The notes under the pieces: model-generated
Told to the model about the DNA's origin: nothing
Databases searched by the model: none
The model's input: only the letters and a program-made list of their open reading frames with translations
Made by a program: the position numbers and the translations under genes
From: Pseudobdellovibrio sp031428275
GTDB lineage: Bacteria > Bdellovibrionota > Bdellovibrionia > Bdellovibrionales > Bdellovibrionaceae
Assembly: GCA_031428275.1 (NCBI GenBank)
Contig: JANPPC010000008.1
Span: 119,955-183,954 of the forward strand
Direction of reading: 5' to 3'
Length of the DNA stretch: 64,000 bases
In this document: piece by piece, positions 7,932-17,092 of the stretch
How the letters are laid out: each line of letters begins with the position of its first letter
Position numbering within the stretch: the first letter of the stretch is position 1

Positions 7932-9061
7932 CATTACCTGTGTTCGAGCGCATCTTAATTGATTCGACTTCAGAAAATTCCGAAGTCGCAGTCCGCGTAC
8001 GTAGCTTGTACCCACCCGAAATTATTTTTTCGATGGATGAGTCAGATCCTTCTTTAAATAAAAAAGGCATGATGACGGCTGACGAGTTTAATCAATCAAA
8101 AAAAACACTGTTGCTGACAACTTTTAAAGGCCAATTCTTCAAACGATGCCCTGGCGCGACGCAGAAGAAAGCTTTAACTTGCTGTAACTATCACGTTTTA
8201 AATTTAGGTAGCCAGTGTAATATGAACTGCAGCTACTGCTATTTACAAAGTTATCTCAATTCTCGCACGACGAAAATATTTACGAACATCGATCAAGCTT
8301 TAGCGGAACTTAAAGAGATGGCCGATCAACACCCCGATCAACCTTTCCGCGTGGGCACGGGCGAAGTTATCGATTCACTTTCACTAGATACCCTCACTTT
8401 ATACTCGCGTAAATTAATTGAATTTATTAATCAGTATCCAAAGTGGACTTTAGAATTTAAAACAAAATCAAATCACGTCGATCAATTTTTAGATCTAGCG
8501 ACTGCCGGTAATACCGTCGTTAGTTGGTCGATCAATCCCCCTTACATTATCAACAGTGAAGAACACGGAACCGCCCGCTTTAACGAACGCATTGAAGCTG
8601 CTAAAAAGTGCCGAGCGAAAGGCTTTAAAGTCGCTTTTCACATCGACCCAATGATTTGGCACCCCGAATGGCAGCAGAATTATTCTTTCTTAGCCGAAGA
8701 ATTAAACCGCGAATTTAAACCCAGCGATGTTCACATTATTTCATTAGGAACTTTACGTTTTCAACCAGAACAGCGCCACATGATGCGCGAAAGATTTGGT
8801 ATGGATTCACTAGTTACTCGTGCCGAGATGTTTGCCTCAGAAGGCAATAAACTTCGTTACGATGCAACGATTCGCGCCGAGATGTTTCAGTTTATGATCA
8901 AGAAAATGAAATCCTTAGATCCCGCTTGGAATATCTTTTTATGTATGGAAACACCCGAAACTTGGATTCAGGCTTTCGACAAAGTACCTATGCAAGTACC
9001 CGAGCTTCGTTCGCTATTTAAACCACTTCCGGTGGTGCGTGATTTTCAAAGCACGAATTGA
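7928..9061 (+). CDS. spore photoproduct lyase-like radical SAM protein
   Basis: A 377-residue radical SAM protein. The 4Fe-4S motif is CNMNCSYCYLQ near residue 98, the CxxxCxxC form followed by YL that is typical of the spore photoproduct lyase (SPL) family. True SPL repairs the thymine dimer of UV-irradiated spores and uses a further Cys as hydrogen donor in a segment reading roughly AACTSDIVG. The matching region here appears to be VGTGEVIDSLSLD, without that Cys, so the chemistry or substrate probably differs. Other features are SWSINPP and a C-terminal LCMETPETW. It overlaps the 151-aa gene upstream by 4 bp and nearly abuts the convergent DUF429-like gene. Nothing else indicates sporulation. 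Confidence 0.85.
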   Translation: MTLPVFERILIDSTSENSEVAVRVRSLYPPEIIFSMDESDPSLNKKGMMTADEFNQSKKTLLLTTFKGQFFKRCPGATQKKALTCCNYHVLNLGSQCNMNCSYCYLQSYLNSRTTKIFTNIDQALAELKEMADQHPDQPFRVGTGEVIDSLSLDTLTLYSRKLIEFINQYPKWTLEFKTKSNHVDQFLDLATAGNTVVSWSINPPYIINSEEHGTARFNERIEAAKKCRAKGFKVAFHIDPMIWHPEWQQNYSFLAEELNREFKPSDVHIISLGTLRFQPEQRHMMRERFGMDSLVTRAEMFASEGNKLRYDATIRAEMFQFMIKKMKSLDPAWNIFLCMETPETWIQAFDKVPMQVPELRSLFKPLPVVRDFQSTN

Positions 9062-9065
9062 TTTT

Positions 9066-10013
9066 TCATAAGTCTTTTAGCTTAAGGTCAGCCTTCGGAA
9101 ATTCGATCCAGTCTTCATTTTTAGGAAAGTCTTTCGGTCTTTTTTCGGTGACACCTTTGTATTTTAAAAAGGCCGTGAAACCACACAAGAAAGCTTCGAA
9201 TGCGTGGTTGTTTTCTACCATATGCTTCATATCTTGATTGTAGATAAATGCGATATCGTTATCATTCAACGTCTGTAGAAATTGCGCACGAGACTCATCA
9301 CCACCAAAAGCCGCGCGGTGATCATTTAGTTGCGAATTCATCATCTTGAGCGCTTTGCCTAAACGCCACAACGTTAATTTCGGAAAGACTTCAATACATT
9401 CAACTTGCGTGATTCGTTGATGAATAAAATGAGCACGGGCTAGTAATGGAGCCGAATTGGCTCCCATAGCGTGGTGCATGTGAAAAGTTTGTTCAAGTTC
9501 AGTTTGTAAGTACATTTCAATACATCGCTGTGTATATGGCGTGAATAATTTTTTTGGGCGCTTCTTACTAGAATGCTCGTTAAAATGCTTCCACATCCAT
9601 AGCACGTGAGGCTCTTTACAAGTTTCATAGCCTCCACATTTTTGGGTGCAGTTCATACAATTTGGTAGCCTCCACGGCGTATCAAACGCGATCAGTTCAG
9701 TACCTTCGTGATCTTGGTCAATTAAGTCGTGAATTTTTGAATCGCCTGATATTTTTCCTTCGGATTTAATTTTTTCAAATAACCGCGATAAGAATATTTT
9801 TTTATTTGAAGGATAGTATTCAAGGATTGCGACGCACGCTTTATCAGACTTTCCGCCGCCTAATGAGACTCCAACAAATCTAATTACTTTCGATGTCGTC
9901 GCGTCGGGTTTTGCCGGTGGTAGTTTACTTGATTTCGCGGCGCTCGCTTTCGCCGAACCTACCCCGGATTTACGGGACGTGCGTTCAGACACTGAAATTT
10001 TTCGTTTTGACAT
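9066..10013 (-). CDS. DUF429-like protein
   Basis: The 315-residue protein resembles DUF429 proteins (RNase H-like fold predicted for that family) in having FVGVSLGGGKSDKACVAIL near residue 45, an internal IAFDTPWRLP, a cysteine cluster (CMNCTQKCGGYETC) around 140, and VECIEVFPKLTLWRLG. The chosen ATG (10013) lies inside the 3' end of the GHMP kinase gene, overlapping by 55 bp, with AAAGGG about ten bases upstream; a longer form in the same frame would start with an Arg-rich stretch and has no Shine-Dalgarno. The first 40 residues are Ser/Lys/Ala-rich and probably disordered. It is the last gene of the Gld-type run. Function unknown. Confidence 0.78.
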   Translation of the reverse strand: MSKRKISVSERTSRKSGVGSAKASAAKSSKLPPAKPDATTSKVIRFVGVSLGGGKSDKACVAILEYYPSNKKIFLSRLFEKIKSEGKISGDSKIHDLIDQDHEGTELIAFDTPWRLPNCMNCTQKCGGYETCKEPHVLWMWKHFNEHSSKKRPKKLFTPYTQRCIEMYLQTELEQTFHMHHAMGANSAPLLARAHFIHQRITQVECIEVFPKLTLWRLGKALKMMNSQLNDHRAAFGGDESRAQFLQTLNDNDIAFIYNQDMKHMVENNHAFEAFLCGFTAFLKYKGVTEKRPKDFPKNEDWIEFPKADLKLKDL

Positions 10014-10972
10014 ACCTGAATCACCCTTTCTCGCTGTGCCGGCGGAACCCAAACTAAAACGCAACCTCCGCCGCCTGCTCCACATATTTTAACAGCAAGC
10101 GCTCCGGCCGCTACACAAATTTTGGCTAATTTTTCTATTTCTGGACTGCTAAAGGCCGGAGTCAGTTCGATGCGGGCTTCGTACTCCATTTGAAATAGCT
10201 TCGGCAGCTGAACCCAATCTTTATTTTGAATGCAGATTCTCATCTCGAGCGCGATCGCTTTTATTTTTCGTAAAGCCGATAAAACTTTTAAATCGCCCTC
10301 TACACAAGACTTCAAAACTTCAAAATTATTTAAGCCACTATGGTGTGAACGGCCCGTGTAAACCAATAAGAAATGATCTTCTAGTGGAGTTCCGGCAATC
10401 GGCAATACAAGCTGAGTCGTACCCGTCGCAGAATAAGTTATACAGCTAAGCCCCCCGGTGACCGCCGGAAAATAATCCTGAGTACCCGTAGGAGTTTTTA
10501 GAATTTCGGCTTCAATGTTATGAGCCAAGTAAACAAGCTCGTTAGTAGCTGGTACAACTAACTGCAAAATTTGGTACGTTGCTTTTAATAGCGAAATCAC
10601 GAGGCTGCTACTGCCGCCTAAGCCTCCGCCTATAGGGCTCTCTGATGAAGTCGTAAACTCAAAGCCTGTGCTTAAACTCATTAGTTCCTTAGAGAATTTT
10701 TCAAAAACCTTTTGAAACAAATGAAGATGAGGATCCAAAGCACAAAAAAATCCGCTAAAGTCAGAAAAATCCCATTCTTCTTTTAAATCTAAAGAACGAA
10801 TTTTAATCCCAGTGGCCACACGCGACTTCACTTCGACTTTCGTAAAAATGTCGATTGCTAGATTGATTGTTAGAGCCCCGCCCAGAAAATTATAAAGGGG
10901 CCACATGTCTAACGTGCCACCCGCCAAATCAACCCTGGTCGGAGATTTTATAGTGAATGCCTCATGCTTCAT
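9959..10972 (-). CDS. GHMP-family kinase (sugar kinase-like)
   Basis: An ATP-dependent small-molecule kinase of the GHMP superfamily. The 337 residues show all three motifs: the N-terminal SPTRVDLAGGTLD, the phosphate-binding SPIGGGLGGSSSLVISLL (about 110-130), and the C-terminal KICGAGGGGCVLV. The opening TRVDLAGGTLDMWP and overall length resemble heptose 7-phosphate kinase (HddA) and fucokinase-type members more than mevalonate kinases, but the substrate cannot be fixed. The ATG overlaps the TGA of the DUF4340 gene (ATGA), placing it inside the Gld-type ABC operon; its 3' end overlaps the DUF429-like gene. No other heptose-synthesis genes lie nearby in the window. Confidence 0.85.
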   Translation of the reverse strand: MKHEAFTIKSPTRVDLAGGTLDMWPLYNFLGGALTINLAIDIFTKVEVKSRVATGIKIRSLDLKEEWDFSDFSGFFCALDPHLHLFQKVFEKFSKELMSLSTGFEFTTSSESPIGGGLGGSSSLVISLLKATYQILQLVVPATNELVYLAHNIEAEILKTPTGTQDYFPAVTGGLSCITYSATGTTQLVLPIAGTPLEDHFLLVYTGRSHHSGLNNFEVLKSCVEGDLKVLSALRKIKAIALEMRICIQNKDWVQLPKLFQMEYEARIELTPAFSSPEIEKLAKICVAAGALAVKICGAGGGGCVLVWVPPAQRERVIQVCQNEKFQCLNARPVNPG

Positions 10973-12384
10973 CGAGCTGACTCTTCTTTCTGAGTTTCAT
11001 CGGTTGAAACGACCATTGTTTTAGGCTGGATCACCTTTGCAAACCCAATTGCGTCTAATTTAGCTTTTTCGACAGCGAAAATTTGGGGTGCGATTTGTGT
11101 TCGTGCATAGTAATAATCTTTGTCTAAGCCTTTTCGTTTCAGTTTGAGTTCTGGGCCCCAATTCAATTGGTAAACTAGACGATTTGAATCAGCTTGTAAG
11201 ATGACCATATTAGATCCCTTGAATTCCTCGGAACCCTTATTAACAAATTCTGAAATTTCTAAATCGTGGATACGATTTAAAGTTTTTACTAATTCAGTTT
11301 CAGAGTATTCTTGAGTTTCAGAAATCGGCGTGACGGGCTTCCATACAAGACCCTCTTTAACAAAACTCATTTCGCGGCCATTTGCTTTGTAGAATACTTT
11401 TTTAACTTCCTCTAAATTAAAGCGCGTTAAAGTTATGCGATCACGCAAGTTATCGAGTGAAAGGTTTCCAAAAAATTCCCACTCGGTAATATCAAGTCGT
11501 ACTAGCATTGTTGGCCGATCAGTTACCGCGAACAATGCCTTATCTTGTTCGCTTTGATTTATTTCAACTGACCATGCGCCCTCAGCCGTTTCTAATTTTA
11601 ACTGTACGGGGCTTTTCACAAGGCCTTTTTGCTTCAACATGCTATTCGAAGGCTCGCCCTCAAAAACATATTCTTGAATTGAGGTTTCAGAAATTTTTTT
11701 TAGCATTTCTCTAACTTTATTCTGATCTAATTCATGTTCGTGGCCAACCGCTACCCACTTACTATCTATTTTTTTTAGCTCAAACTGATCTTGCAAAGAC
11801 TTGGCGGTAATATGATTAATCTCACCGAGGCTATGACGGTATAATCTTTTTTCACGATAATATAACAAATTGTTTTCGGCTTTCGATAGCCAAATACTAT
11901 TTGCCACAAGTACTTTTTGATCGGAGTTCAAGCGAACGAAAGAGTTACCCTCAAAGTTTTTTTGCGTACCAACCACAATTTTTTTAGAATTACCGGCGTT
12001 ATTTTTAAAATTATACGTAACGGCCGGGTCATCTAAACCGAATTCTTTTAAATCAATATTGGTCAACTGAACAGAATCTTTCGCTACCGCAATCATTTTT
12101 TCACCAGATAAAACTTTAACTAGTTCTTCGACTTGATTACTGTCAGCCTTATCTTGAATAGGCTCAAGCAGCATCCAGCCTGTTTCATTTTTTTGTAAAA
12201 CTATTTTTTCGTTCTTTTTTTGAATCTCGATGAAATTAATTTGTTCAGCCGTAAAAGTAATGATTTGTGCATCAGAATCTTTTTGCAGCGCTTGCTTTTC
12301 TTCGATTTTGTAATCGAAAAAATAAGCGCCCAGCGCTAAGGCCAATGTTGCTCCACCTAGTATTGCCGTCGTTCGCATTTTCAT
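10969..12384 (-). CDS. DUF4340 domain-containing membrane-anchored protein
   Basis: The 471-residue product begins MKMRTTAILGG with an N-terminal membrane helix (about 4-20) and then periplasmic-type repeats rich in beta strands, the pattern of DUF4340 proteins, which usually sit next to GldG-type genes in gliding-motility and related ABC systems. I chose the ATG at 12384 because it overlaps the GldG stop as TAATG and has GGAGA about twelve bases upstream; a start 8 codons earlier is possible. WMLLEPI, GLDDPAVTY and WVAVGHEHELDQ-like segments recur with similar spacing, suggesting two to three copies of a domain. Role presumed extracytoplasmic, with the ABC transporter encoded just upstream. 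Confidence 0.85.
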   Translation of the reverse strand: MKMRTTAILGGATLALALGAYFFDYKIEEKQALQKDSDAQIITFTAEQINFIEIQKKNEKIVLQKNETGWMLLEPIQDKADSNQVEELVKVLSGEKMIAVAKDSVQLTNIDLKEFGLDDPAVTYNFKNNAGNSKKIVVGTQKNFEGNSFVRLNSDQKVLVANSIWLSKAENNLLYYREKRLYRHSLGEINHITAKSLQDQFELKKIDSKWVAVGHEHELDQNKVREMLKKISETSIQEYVFEGEPSNSMLKQKGLVKSPVQLKLETAEGAWSVEINQSEQDKALFAVTDRPTMLVRLDITEWEFFGNLSLDNLRDRITLTRFNLEEVKKVFYKANGREMSFVKEGLVWKPVTPISETQEYSETELVKTLNRIHDLEISEFVNKGSEEFKGSNMVILQADSNRLVYQLNWGPELKLKRKGLDKDYYYARTQIAPQIFAVEKAKLDAIGFAKVIQPKTMVVSTDETQKEESAR

Positions 12385-13931
12385 TAAGCGTGTCTCCGTT
12401 TGAACCATAAAACTAAGCTTATGATCATCAGTAAAATTGGTAGAGGAAAGAAAATACCTAATACCGTAAATTTAAAAAATTGCGTAAATTCAGGCGGAGA
12501 CAAAGTTAACTTCGTAGCCTGCGCCTCTTTAGGTGTTACTGCAATTAAGTCAATTTCTTTAGCTAAAGAGGCCACCGTATTTAGTGCTAAATCACGGTTC
12601 AAATTTTGGTATAGCAAAATATTACTCATAAAGTCGGTATCTGCAAAAGCGACTACCGTGAACTCTTTGTCGCTGTTACCGTACTTACCCTTTATCTCAA
12701 CCGCTAGATTATAAGACTGCGGTTTACCCATGTAATCAGCGCTATCTAAATTTTTAAGCGCGACCGAATTTTCGGGTGTTTTTACAATGGCTTCGGCCTG
12801 AATACGATCAGTCGGCGTTGCTAAAATAAAGGCGTTAGGTTGGCGAAAGACCGTCATTTGTGTGGCACCGAATACTCGCGTAATTTCACTGTTCATCGAA
12901 TACTGCACACCCACAGTGGGTGACTGAGCATTGACGACGGGACCCATCGGCGTATCAAATACATTGAAAACATAGTAGCTTGCTAAATCAACGCCTAGTT
13001 TTGAAATAATTTTCTGCAAACCTGCTGGTATCTGCCCATCAAAGGCTAGCATCAATGTGCCGCCGCGCTCTAAATAATCTTCAAGAGCTTTTATTTCAAA
13101 ATCTTGAAAACTTTGCTTGGGGCCGGCGATTACAAGAGCATCAACATTCGCCGGAACTTGTGCAGTTGTAGACAATGAAAACTTCTGAACCGCGTATGAA
13201 TTTTTTTCTAGCAGCTGCTTAAAACCGTAAAGGGAAGTTTCGTCTTTTTCTGCGTCAAGATTACGTTCGTCGTGGCCCTCTAGAAAAAAAATATTCTTTT
13301 TAGTCTTTCGAGTTAACTTAATAATTGCGTTCGTGAAGTCTTGCTCTGAATAATTTTCAATGCGATTTTTATTACCCTTGTAATCAATAAACGCTTCACC
13401 CGTGCCTTTATTTGCTCCGAAATCTTGGGCTAACTTTGCTCGTTCATTCATTTCGATAAATTCAAAACGGACCCGGGGGCTTCCGTCTTGATAACGCTTA
13501 ATTAATTCGCGAAAGGCTTTGCGATTTTCTTCAACTTTATCGGCGCCATTTTTATAAAAAAACTTAACGTCTAAATCAGAGTCTAATGACTTCAAAATTT
13601 TTTTAGATTGGTCAGACAAAGTATTTAAGTGATTGGTCGAGAAGTCGAAAGTTTCGTAGTGTCGAGCCCCCAGATAATTGACTACGCTTAAGAACACAAG
13701 CGCAATCAAGATGAGTGCACCCATATTAAGGCCTTGCTTCGTCGTCTTCATTCCGAAAAATTCTTTAACCGCTGTAATATCGACCGCCAACCAGCCTATA
13801 ATCCCGATCAACGCCGGTGCTGCAACGAACCACATAAACGGCATCCACACTTTTATTGCGAAAAATAGACCGCCTAAAGCGATTAAGCTAAACAGCGAAA
13901 TTGTTAGAAACAGTTTACCTTTTTTACTCAT
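12384..13931 (-). CDS. gldG: GldG-family ABC-type auxiliary protein
   Basis: A 515-residue membrane protein. Two N-terminal helices (about 8-30 and 33-50) and another near 68-88 are followed by a large soluble region and a single C-terminal helix ending in WFKRRHA. The soluble part contains YETFDFSTNHLNTLSDQSKKIL and IFFLEGHDERNL, typical of GldG/ABC_transp_aux proteins, whose Flavobacterium relatives are needed for gliding. Here the domain most likely lies in the periplasm. The gene follows the permease by 6 bp and overlaps DUF4340 by one base (TAATG). The family is also found in many non-gliding bacteria, so a motility role is inferred, not shown. Confidence 0.87.
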   Translation of the reverse strand: MSKKGKLFLTISLFSLIALGGLFFAIKVWMPFMWFVAAPALIGIIGWLAVDITAVKEFFGMKTTKQGLNMGALILIALVFLSVVNYLGARHYETFDFSTNHLNTLSDQSKKILKSLDSDLDVKFFYKNGADKVEENRKAFRELIKRYQDGSPRVRFEFIEMNERAKLAQDFGANKGTGEAFIDYKGNKNRIENYSEQDFTNAIIKLTRKTKKNIFFLEGHDERNLDAEKDETSLYGFKQLLEKNSYAVQKFSLSTTAQVPANVDALVIAGPKQSFQDFEIKALEDYLERGGTLMLAFDGQIPAGLQKIISKLGVDLASYYVFNVFDTPMGPVVNAQSPTVGVQYSMNSEITRVFGATQMTVFRQPNAFILATPTDRIQAEAIVKTPENSVALKNLDSADYMGKPQSYNLAVEIKGKYGNSDKEFTVVAFADTDFMSNILLYQNLNRDLALNTVASLAKEIDLIAVTPKEAQATKLTLSPPEFTQFFKFTVLGIFFPLPILLMIISLVLWFKRRHA

Positions 13932-13937
13932 GCTGAC

Positions 13938-14714
13938 CTACGCTCTCCAACGAGAAGACTCAATCACTCGCTCAGTTAAAAAACAAAATAAAAATATTAA
14001 ACTAAATAAAAATACTAAACCGTTTGTGCGTATCGTTCCTTCAATTAAACCTGTTAAGTGGGTATTTAAAGAAATGTGCTCAAGAAATGTTTTAGCCAAT
14101 GGAGAATCAAATGATTCATTAAGTGCCCCTATAAACCATAGCGAAAGATTAAAAACGATTGAAAGCACAAAGGCGATCAAGGCGTTTTCAGTAAGGCTTG
14201 ATGCAAATAAATCCATGGCGGCGTAAACAGCTGCAACCAAAAAAATACCGAAAGCTGCAATCAAAGTGGGCGCCCATGGAAATTCAGCCATCTGTCTAGT
14301 CACAAGCGGATAAATTAAAGCGATTGCAATCAGTGCAAAGATCATCACTATAGTCGCTAAAAACTTTCCCATAACAATAGTCAATGACGTGATGGGTGAA
14401 GTTAGCAGTAAATCAAACGTGCGCATCTTTTTTTCTTCGGCTAATAGGCGCATACTTAAAGCTGGAATTAAAAAAATTAAAAGCAGATTCAACATTGATA
14501 AATGTGGCAGAAAGACTGCGTAGTGAATATTCTGCTGTTGCGGCGAAACTCCGAACTGCATCATTGCATTTGCCGCAAGGTACGCAAACTTATCTAACGA
14601 TATCGAAAACATAACGCTTAATAAGGCCGTCATCACAAAAGCGATAAAGTAAAAAAGCGGGCTTAGAAAAAATCCACTAAGTTCTTTCTTGAAAATAATA
14701 AAAATTGTACGCAT
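13938..14714 (-). CDS. gldF: ABC transporter permease, GldF type
   Basis: Inner-membrane permease of an ABC-2-like system. The 258 residues form about six helices: 10-38, 60-85, 110-135, 140-165, 170-198 and 228-248. Between the second and third lies SMRLLAEEKKMRTFDLLLTSP, the conserved cytoplasmic segment that contacts the ATPase in this family. It is 27 bp after the ATPase gene and 6 bp before the GldG-like gene, the standard gldA-F-G order. Substrate unknown. Assignment to the GldF type rests on gene order and the EEKKMRTFDLLLTSP motif. Confidence 0.87.
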   Translation of the reverse strand: MRTIFIIFKKELSGFFLSPLFYFIAFVMTALLSVMFSISLDKFAYLAANAMMQFGVSPQQQNIHYAVFLPHLSMLNLLLIFLIPALSMRLLAEEKKMRTFDLLLTSPITSLTIVMGKFLATIVMIFALIAIALIYPLVTRQMAEFPWAPTLIAAFGIFLVAAVYAAMDLFASSLTENALIAFVLSIVFNLSLWFIGALNESFDSPLAKTFLEHISLNTHLTGLIEGTIRTNGLVFLFSLIFLFCFLTERVIESSRWRA

Positions 14715-14741
14715 TGAAATCTCCGATGCCTGCTGACTGGC

Positions 14742-15668
14742 TTAAGTATTTTGTCCGTAAGTTAATTTCAAGAAAACATCTTCCAAATTAGCTCTACTCG
14801 GAGTTAGCTCCACTAATCCTGCGCCAGAGCGAATCACTTCACTAGCCACTTGCTCGATCAATTCGTCTTTTTCAATAAGTTTAACACGGTAATGTTGATT
14901 CGTTATGGTTTCTATTTCTTTAACACCCTCAATTTTACGGATGGCGGCCTCTAGGTTAACGTTGTGCGCACGCATCTTAACCGTTAGAAAAATAGACCCT
15001 TGGTTCAAACGTTCTAGTTGTTCGATTGAATCTTGCGCGACGATTTTTCCTTGGTGAATAATAATCACTTTATTACAGGTCGCCTGAACTTCGGGTAAAA
15101 TATGAGTTGATAAAATAATGGTATGCTCACCGCGAAGTTCTTTAATCAAATCCCGAATTTCGGATACTTGCTTTGGATCAAGTCCTACCGTTGGCTCATC
15201 CAAAACTAAAACTTCGGGATCAGAAACCAACGCCTGCGCAATACCCACACGTTGTTTGAAACCTTTCGAAAGATTTTTAATTAATCGAGATTTTACACTG
15301 AGCAGCTGGGCTTTTACCAACGCGCGGTTTACTAAGGACTTAATTTGAGTAGGGTCAACTTGCTTGAGTTCGGCCACGAATTTCAAATAATCTTGAACAG
15401 TCATTTCGGTATAAAGCGGAGGAGTCTCGGGTAAATAACCAATTCTTTTTTTTACTTCAATCGGATTTTCGAATACATCGTATCCACAGACACGCGCTTC
15501 GCCTGAAGTCGGCGCCATAAAACCAGTTATGATCTTCATAGTAGTCGATTTTCCGGCACCGTTAGGACCAAGTAGTCCGACAACGTCACCTTTTTCAATT
15601 TTAAAATTGAGATTATCAATTGCCTGGCGATCGCCATAACTTTTACAAAGATTATTTACTTCAATCAT
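14742..15668 (-). CDS. gldA: ABC transporter ATP-binding protein, GldA type
   Basis: Cytoplasmic ATPase subunit of the Gld-type transporter. The 308 residues have Walker A GPNGAGKSTTMK (about 34-45), the Q-loop segment YLPETPPLY, the signature LSKGFKQRVGIAQAL, Walker B VLVLDEPTVGLDP and the H-loop STHIL, so it should hydrolyse ATP. The C-terminal 80 residues follow the ABC-2 exporter pattern of an extra regulatory subdomain. It is the first gene of a run continuing through permease, GldG, DUF4340, GHMP kinase and DUF429-like genes with very small gaps or overlaps. Confidence 0.93.
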   Translation of the reverse strand: MIEVNNLCKSYGDRQAIDNLNFKIEKGDVVGLLGPNGAGKSTTMKIITGFMAPTSGEARVCGYDVFENPIEVKKRIGYLPETPPLYTEMTVQDYLKFVAELKQVDPTQIKSLVNRALVKAQLLSVKSRLIKNLSKGFKQRVGIAQALVSDPEVLVLDEPTVGLDPKQVSEIRDLIKELRGEHTIILSTHILPEVQATCNKVIIIHQGKIVAQDSIEQLERLNQGSIFLTVKMRAHNVNLEAAIRKIEGVKEIETITNQHYRVKLIEKDELIEQVASEVIRSGAGLVELTPSRANLEDVFLKLTYGQNT

Positions 15669-15714
15669 ATAAAAAACACTCCATCGTTTTATATAACTTA
15701 AGTCTATTTAGAAT

Positions 15715-17055
15715 TTACACCGCAATCAAGATCTCACGAGCATTATGATAAGTAACGCGCCCCAACTTATCACCTTTCAAAGGCTTCACGTGTCGACACT
15801 CAACAATCACAACCATGAACTTACCGCCCATTTGCGCTTGCTTATCTTTCATACCTTCTTTTACCAACCAGCCTGCAAAGTGCGAAATATCTTTATCAGA
15901 AACAGATTGATCTTTTTGCCGGTGAATAATCGCATGGGCGCTGGGATAATCTTTTAAATGCAGCCAAAAATCCCAGGCTTTCGATTTTCGAAGTAAATCG
16001 ATATTATCCGCCGCACTTTTACCCATGTAGGCCACTAAACGACCGTCGTCGCTGGTTTGCTTTCGAAAACGACCTTCAATTTTACGTTCCGGAATTTTAT
16101 TCTTCTGCGAAACCTGTTTTTTTAAAAAACTTTGAAACTTTGTATCGGACAAATCTTCTAAACCTGATAACTCATCCCGAATAATTTTAACCCGCTGAAG
16201 CGCACCCACTACTTTTGATTTTGCCGCTTTAGCTTTATCAAAGCAATTTTGCATGTTTTGCGACGCAGACTTGGCGAAATTAACATAAGCAGTAAATTCA
16301 GCCGGAAGATTTTTCATTCCTTCATTTTTTAAATACTCACCGACTTCGGCCCAAGGTTCAGACTGAAGTTTTTCAACTTGTTTTTGAATCGCCTCGAGCG
16401 CTTTGGTCTTTTTATCAATATCTCGCTCGCGATTTTTCTTCCATTTTTCATAGGGACTTTGTGAAGACGCCGCCTGTGCGCCCGTAGGCGATTGATTCTG
16501 ACCTTTGCTTCCCGAGCTGCTGTTTGTACCGCGACGCTCAAGCCATTGTTTCATTAGAAATGGAATCGATCTTTGCGCTTCTTCATCCGGCAGAATTGCT
16601 GAAGGATTGTTTATCGCCAGCTCTTGAACCGGGTACCATGAAATCTTTTTTTTCTCTTTATTTACAATTAAATTGGGCTGCTTCGGAATGAGCCGAAGCT
16701 CAACTTCGCAAGTATCTGTTCCATGAGCCAGACTAAGTCTAGCTACTCGCCCTAAACTTTCTATCAGTTGAAAGTCTTTTACGTAAAGATTTTTTGCGTG
16801 CGCATTCAAAAACAAACCAACCGGCTTCGGCTTTTTAAGCCGGTTCCATGGGTTTTGCGCATACAACCCAAGGAATGGGAAAGGCTTATCTAAATCAAAC
16901 ACCAAGTAGGCCGTGCGGGGCTCGATGGTAAAGCGATAGAAAGTTAAGACCAATCCGTCTTCGGTGGCCATCACTTCTTGTAGTTGTGCACCGATCAGTT
17001 GCTCACTGAGGTACTCGACTAAGGACTTAAGTTCAAAAAAACTAGGCGTTTTCAC
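15715..17055 (-). CDS. NFACT (RqcH/FbpA-like) RNA-binding family protein
   Basis: Bacterial NFACT proteins such as RqcH bind stalled large ribosomal subunits and recruit tRNA-Ala for C-terminal tailing; others are called fibronectin-binding protein A. The 446-residue form starts at GTG 17055, giving SFFELKSLVEYLSEQLIGAQLQ, the usual NFACT-N beginning; no good Shine-Dalgarno precedes it. The middle (about 190-290) is Lys/Glu/Ala-rich and likely coiled coil. The C-terminal NFACT-R domain is clear: GRLVAYMGKSAADNIDLL, AWDFWLHLKDYPSAHAII and a final GRVTYHNAREILIAV. It is about 120 residues shorter than RqcH of Firmicutes. It precedes gldA by 46 bp, possibly in the same transcript. Confidence 0.8.
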   Translation of the reverse strand: MKTPSFFELKSLVEYLSEQLIGAQLQEVMATEDGLVLTFYRFTIEPRTAYLVFDLDKPFPFLGLYAQNPWNRLKKPKPVGLFLNAHAKNLYVKDFQLIESLGRVARLSLAHGTDTCEVELRLIPKQPNLIVNKEKKKISWYPVQELAINNPSAILPDEEAQRSIPFLMKQWLERRGTNSSSGSKGQNQSPTGAQAASSQSPYEKWKKNRERDIDKKTKALEAIQKQVEKLQSEPWAEVGEYLKNEGMKNLPAEFTAYVNFAKSASQNMQNCFDKAKAAKSKVVGALQRVKIIRDELSGLEDLSDTKFQSFLKKQVSQKNKIPERKIEGRFRKQTSDDGRLVAYMGKSAADNIDLLRKSKAWDFWLHLKDYPSAHAIIHRQKDQSVSDKDISHFAGWLVKEGMKDKQAQMGGKFMVVIVECRHVKPLKGDKLGRVTYHNAREILIAV

Positions 17056-17092
17056 AGTTAAGAGTTTAGCTGAACTTCCCGAAAAAATCGAT

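Noticed and set aside
16964..17092. N-terminal extension (43 codons) of the 88-aa protein
   Set aside because: It is antisense to the start of the NFACT gene, Cys/Ser-rich, and lacks a ribosome-binding site.
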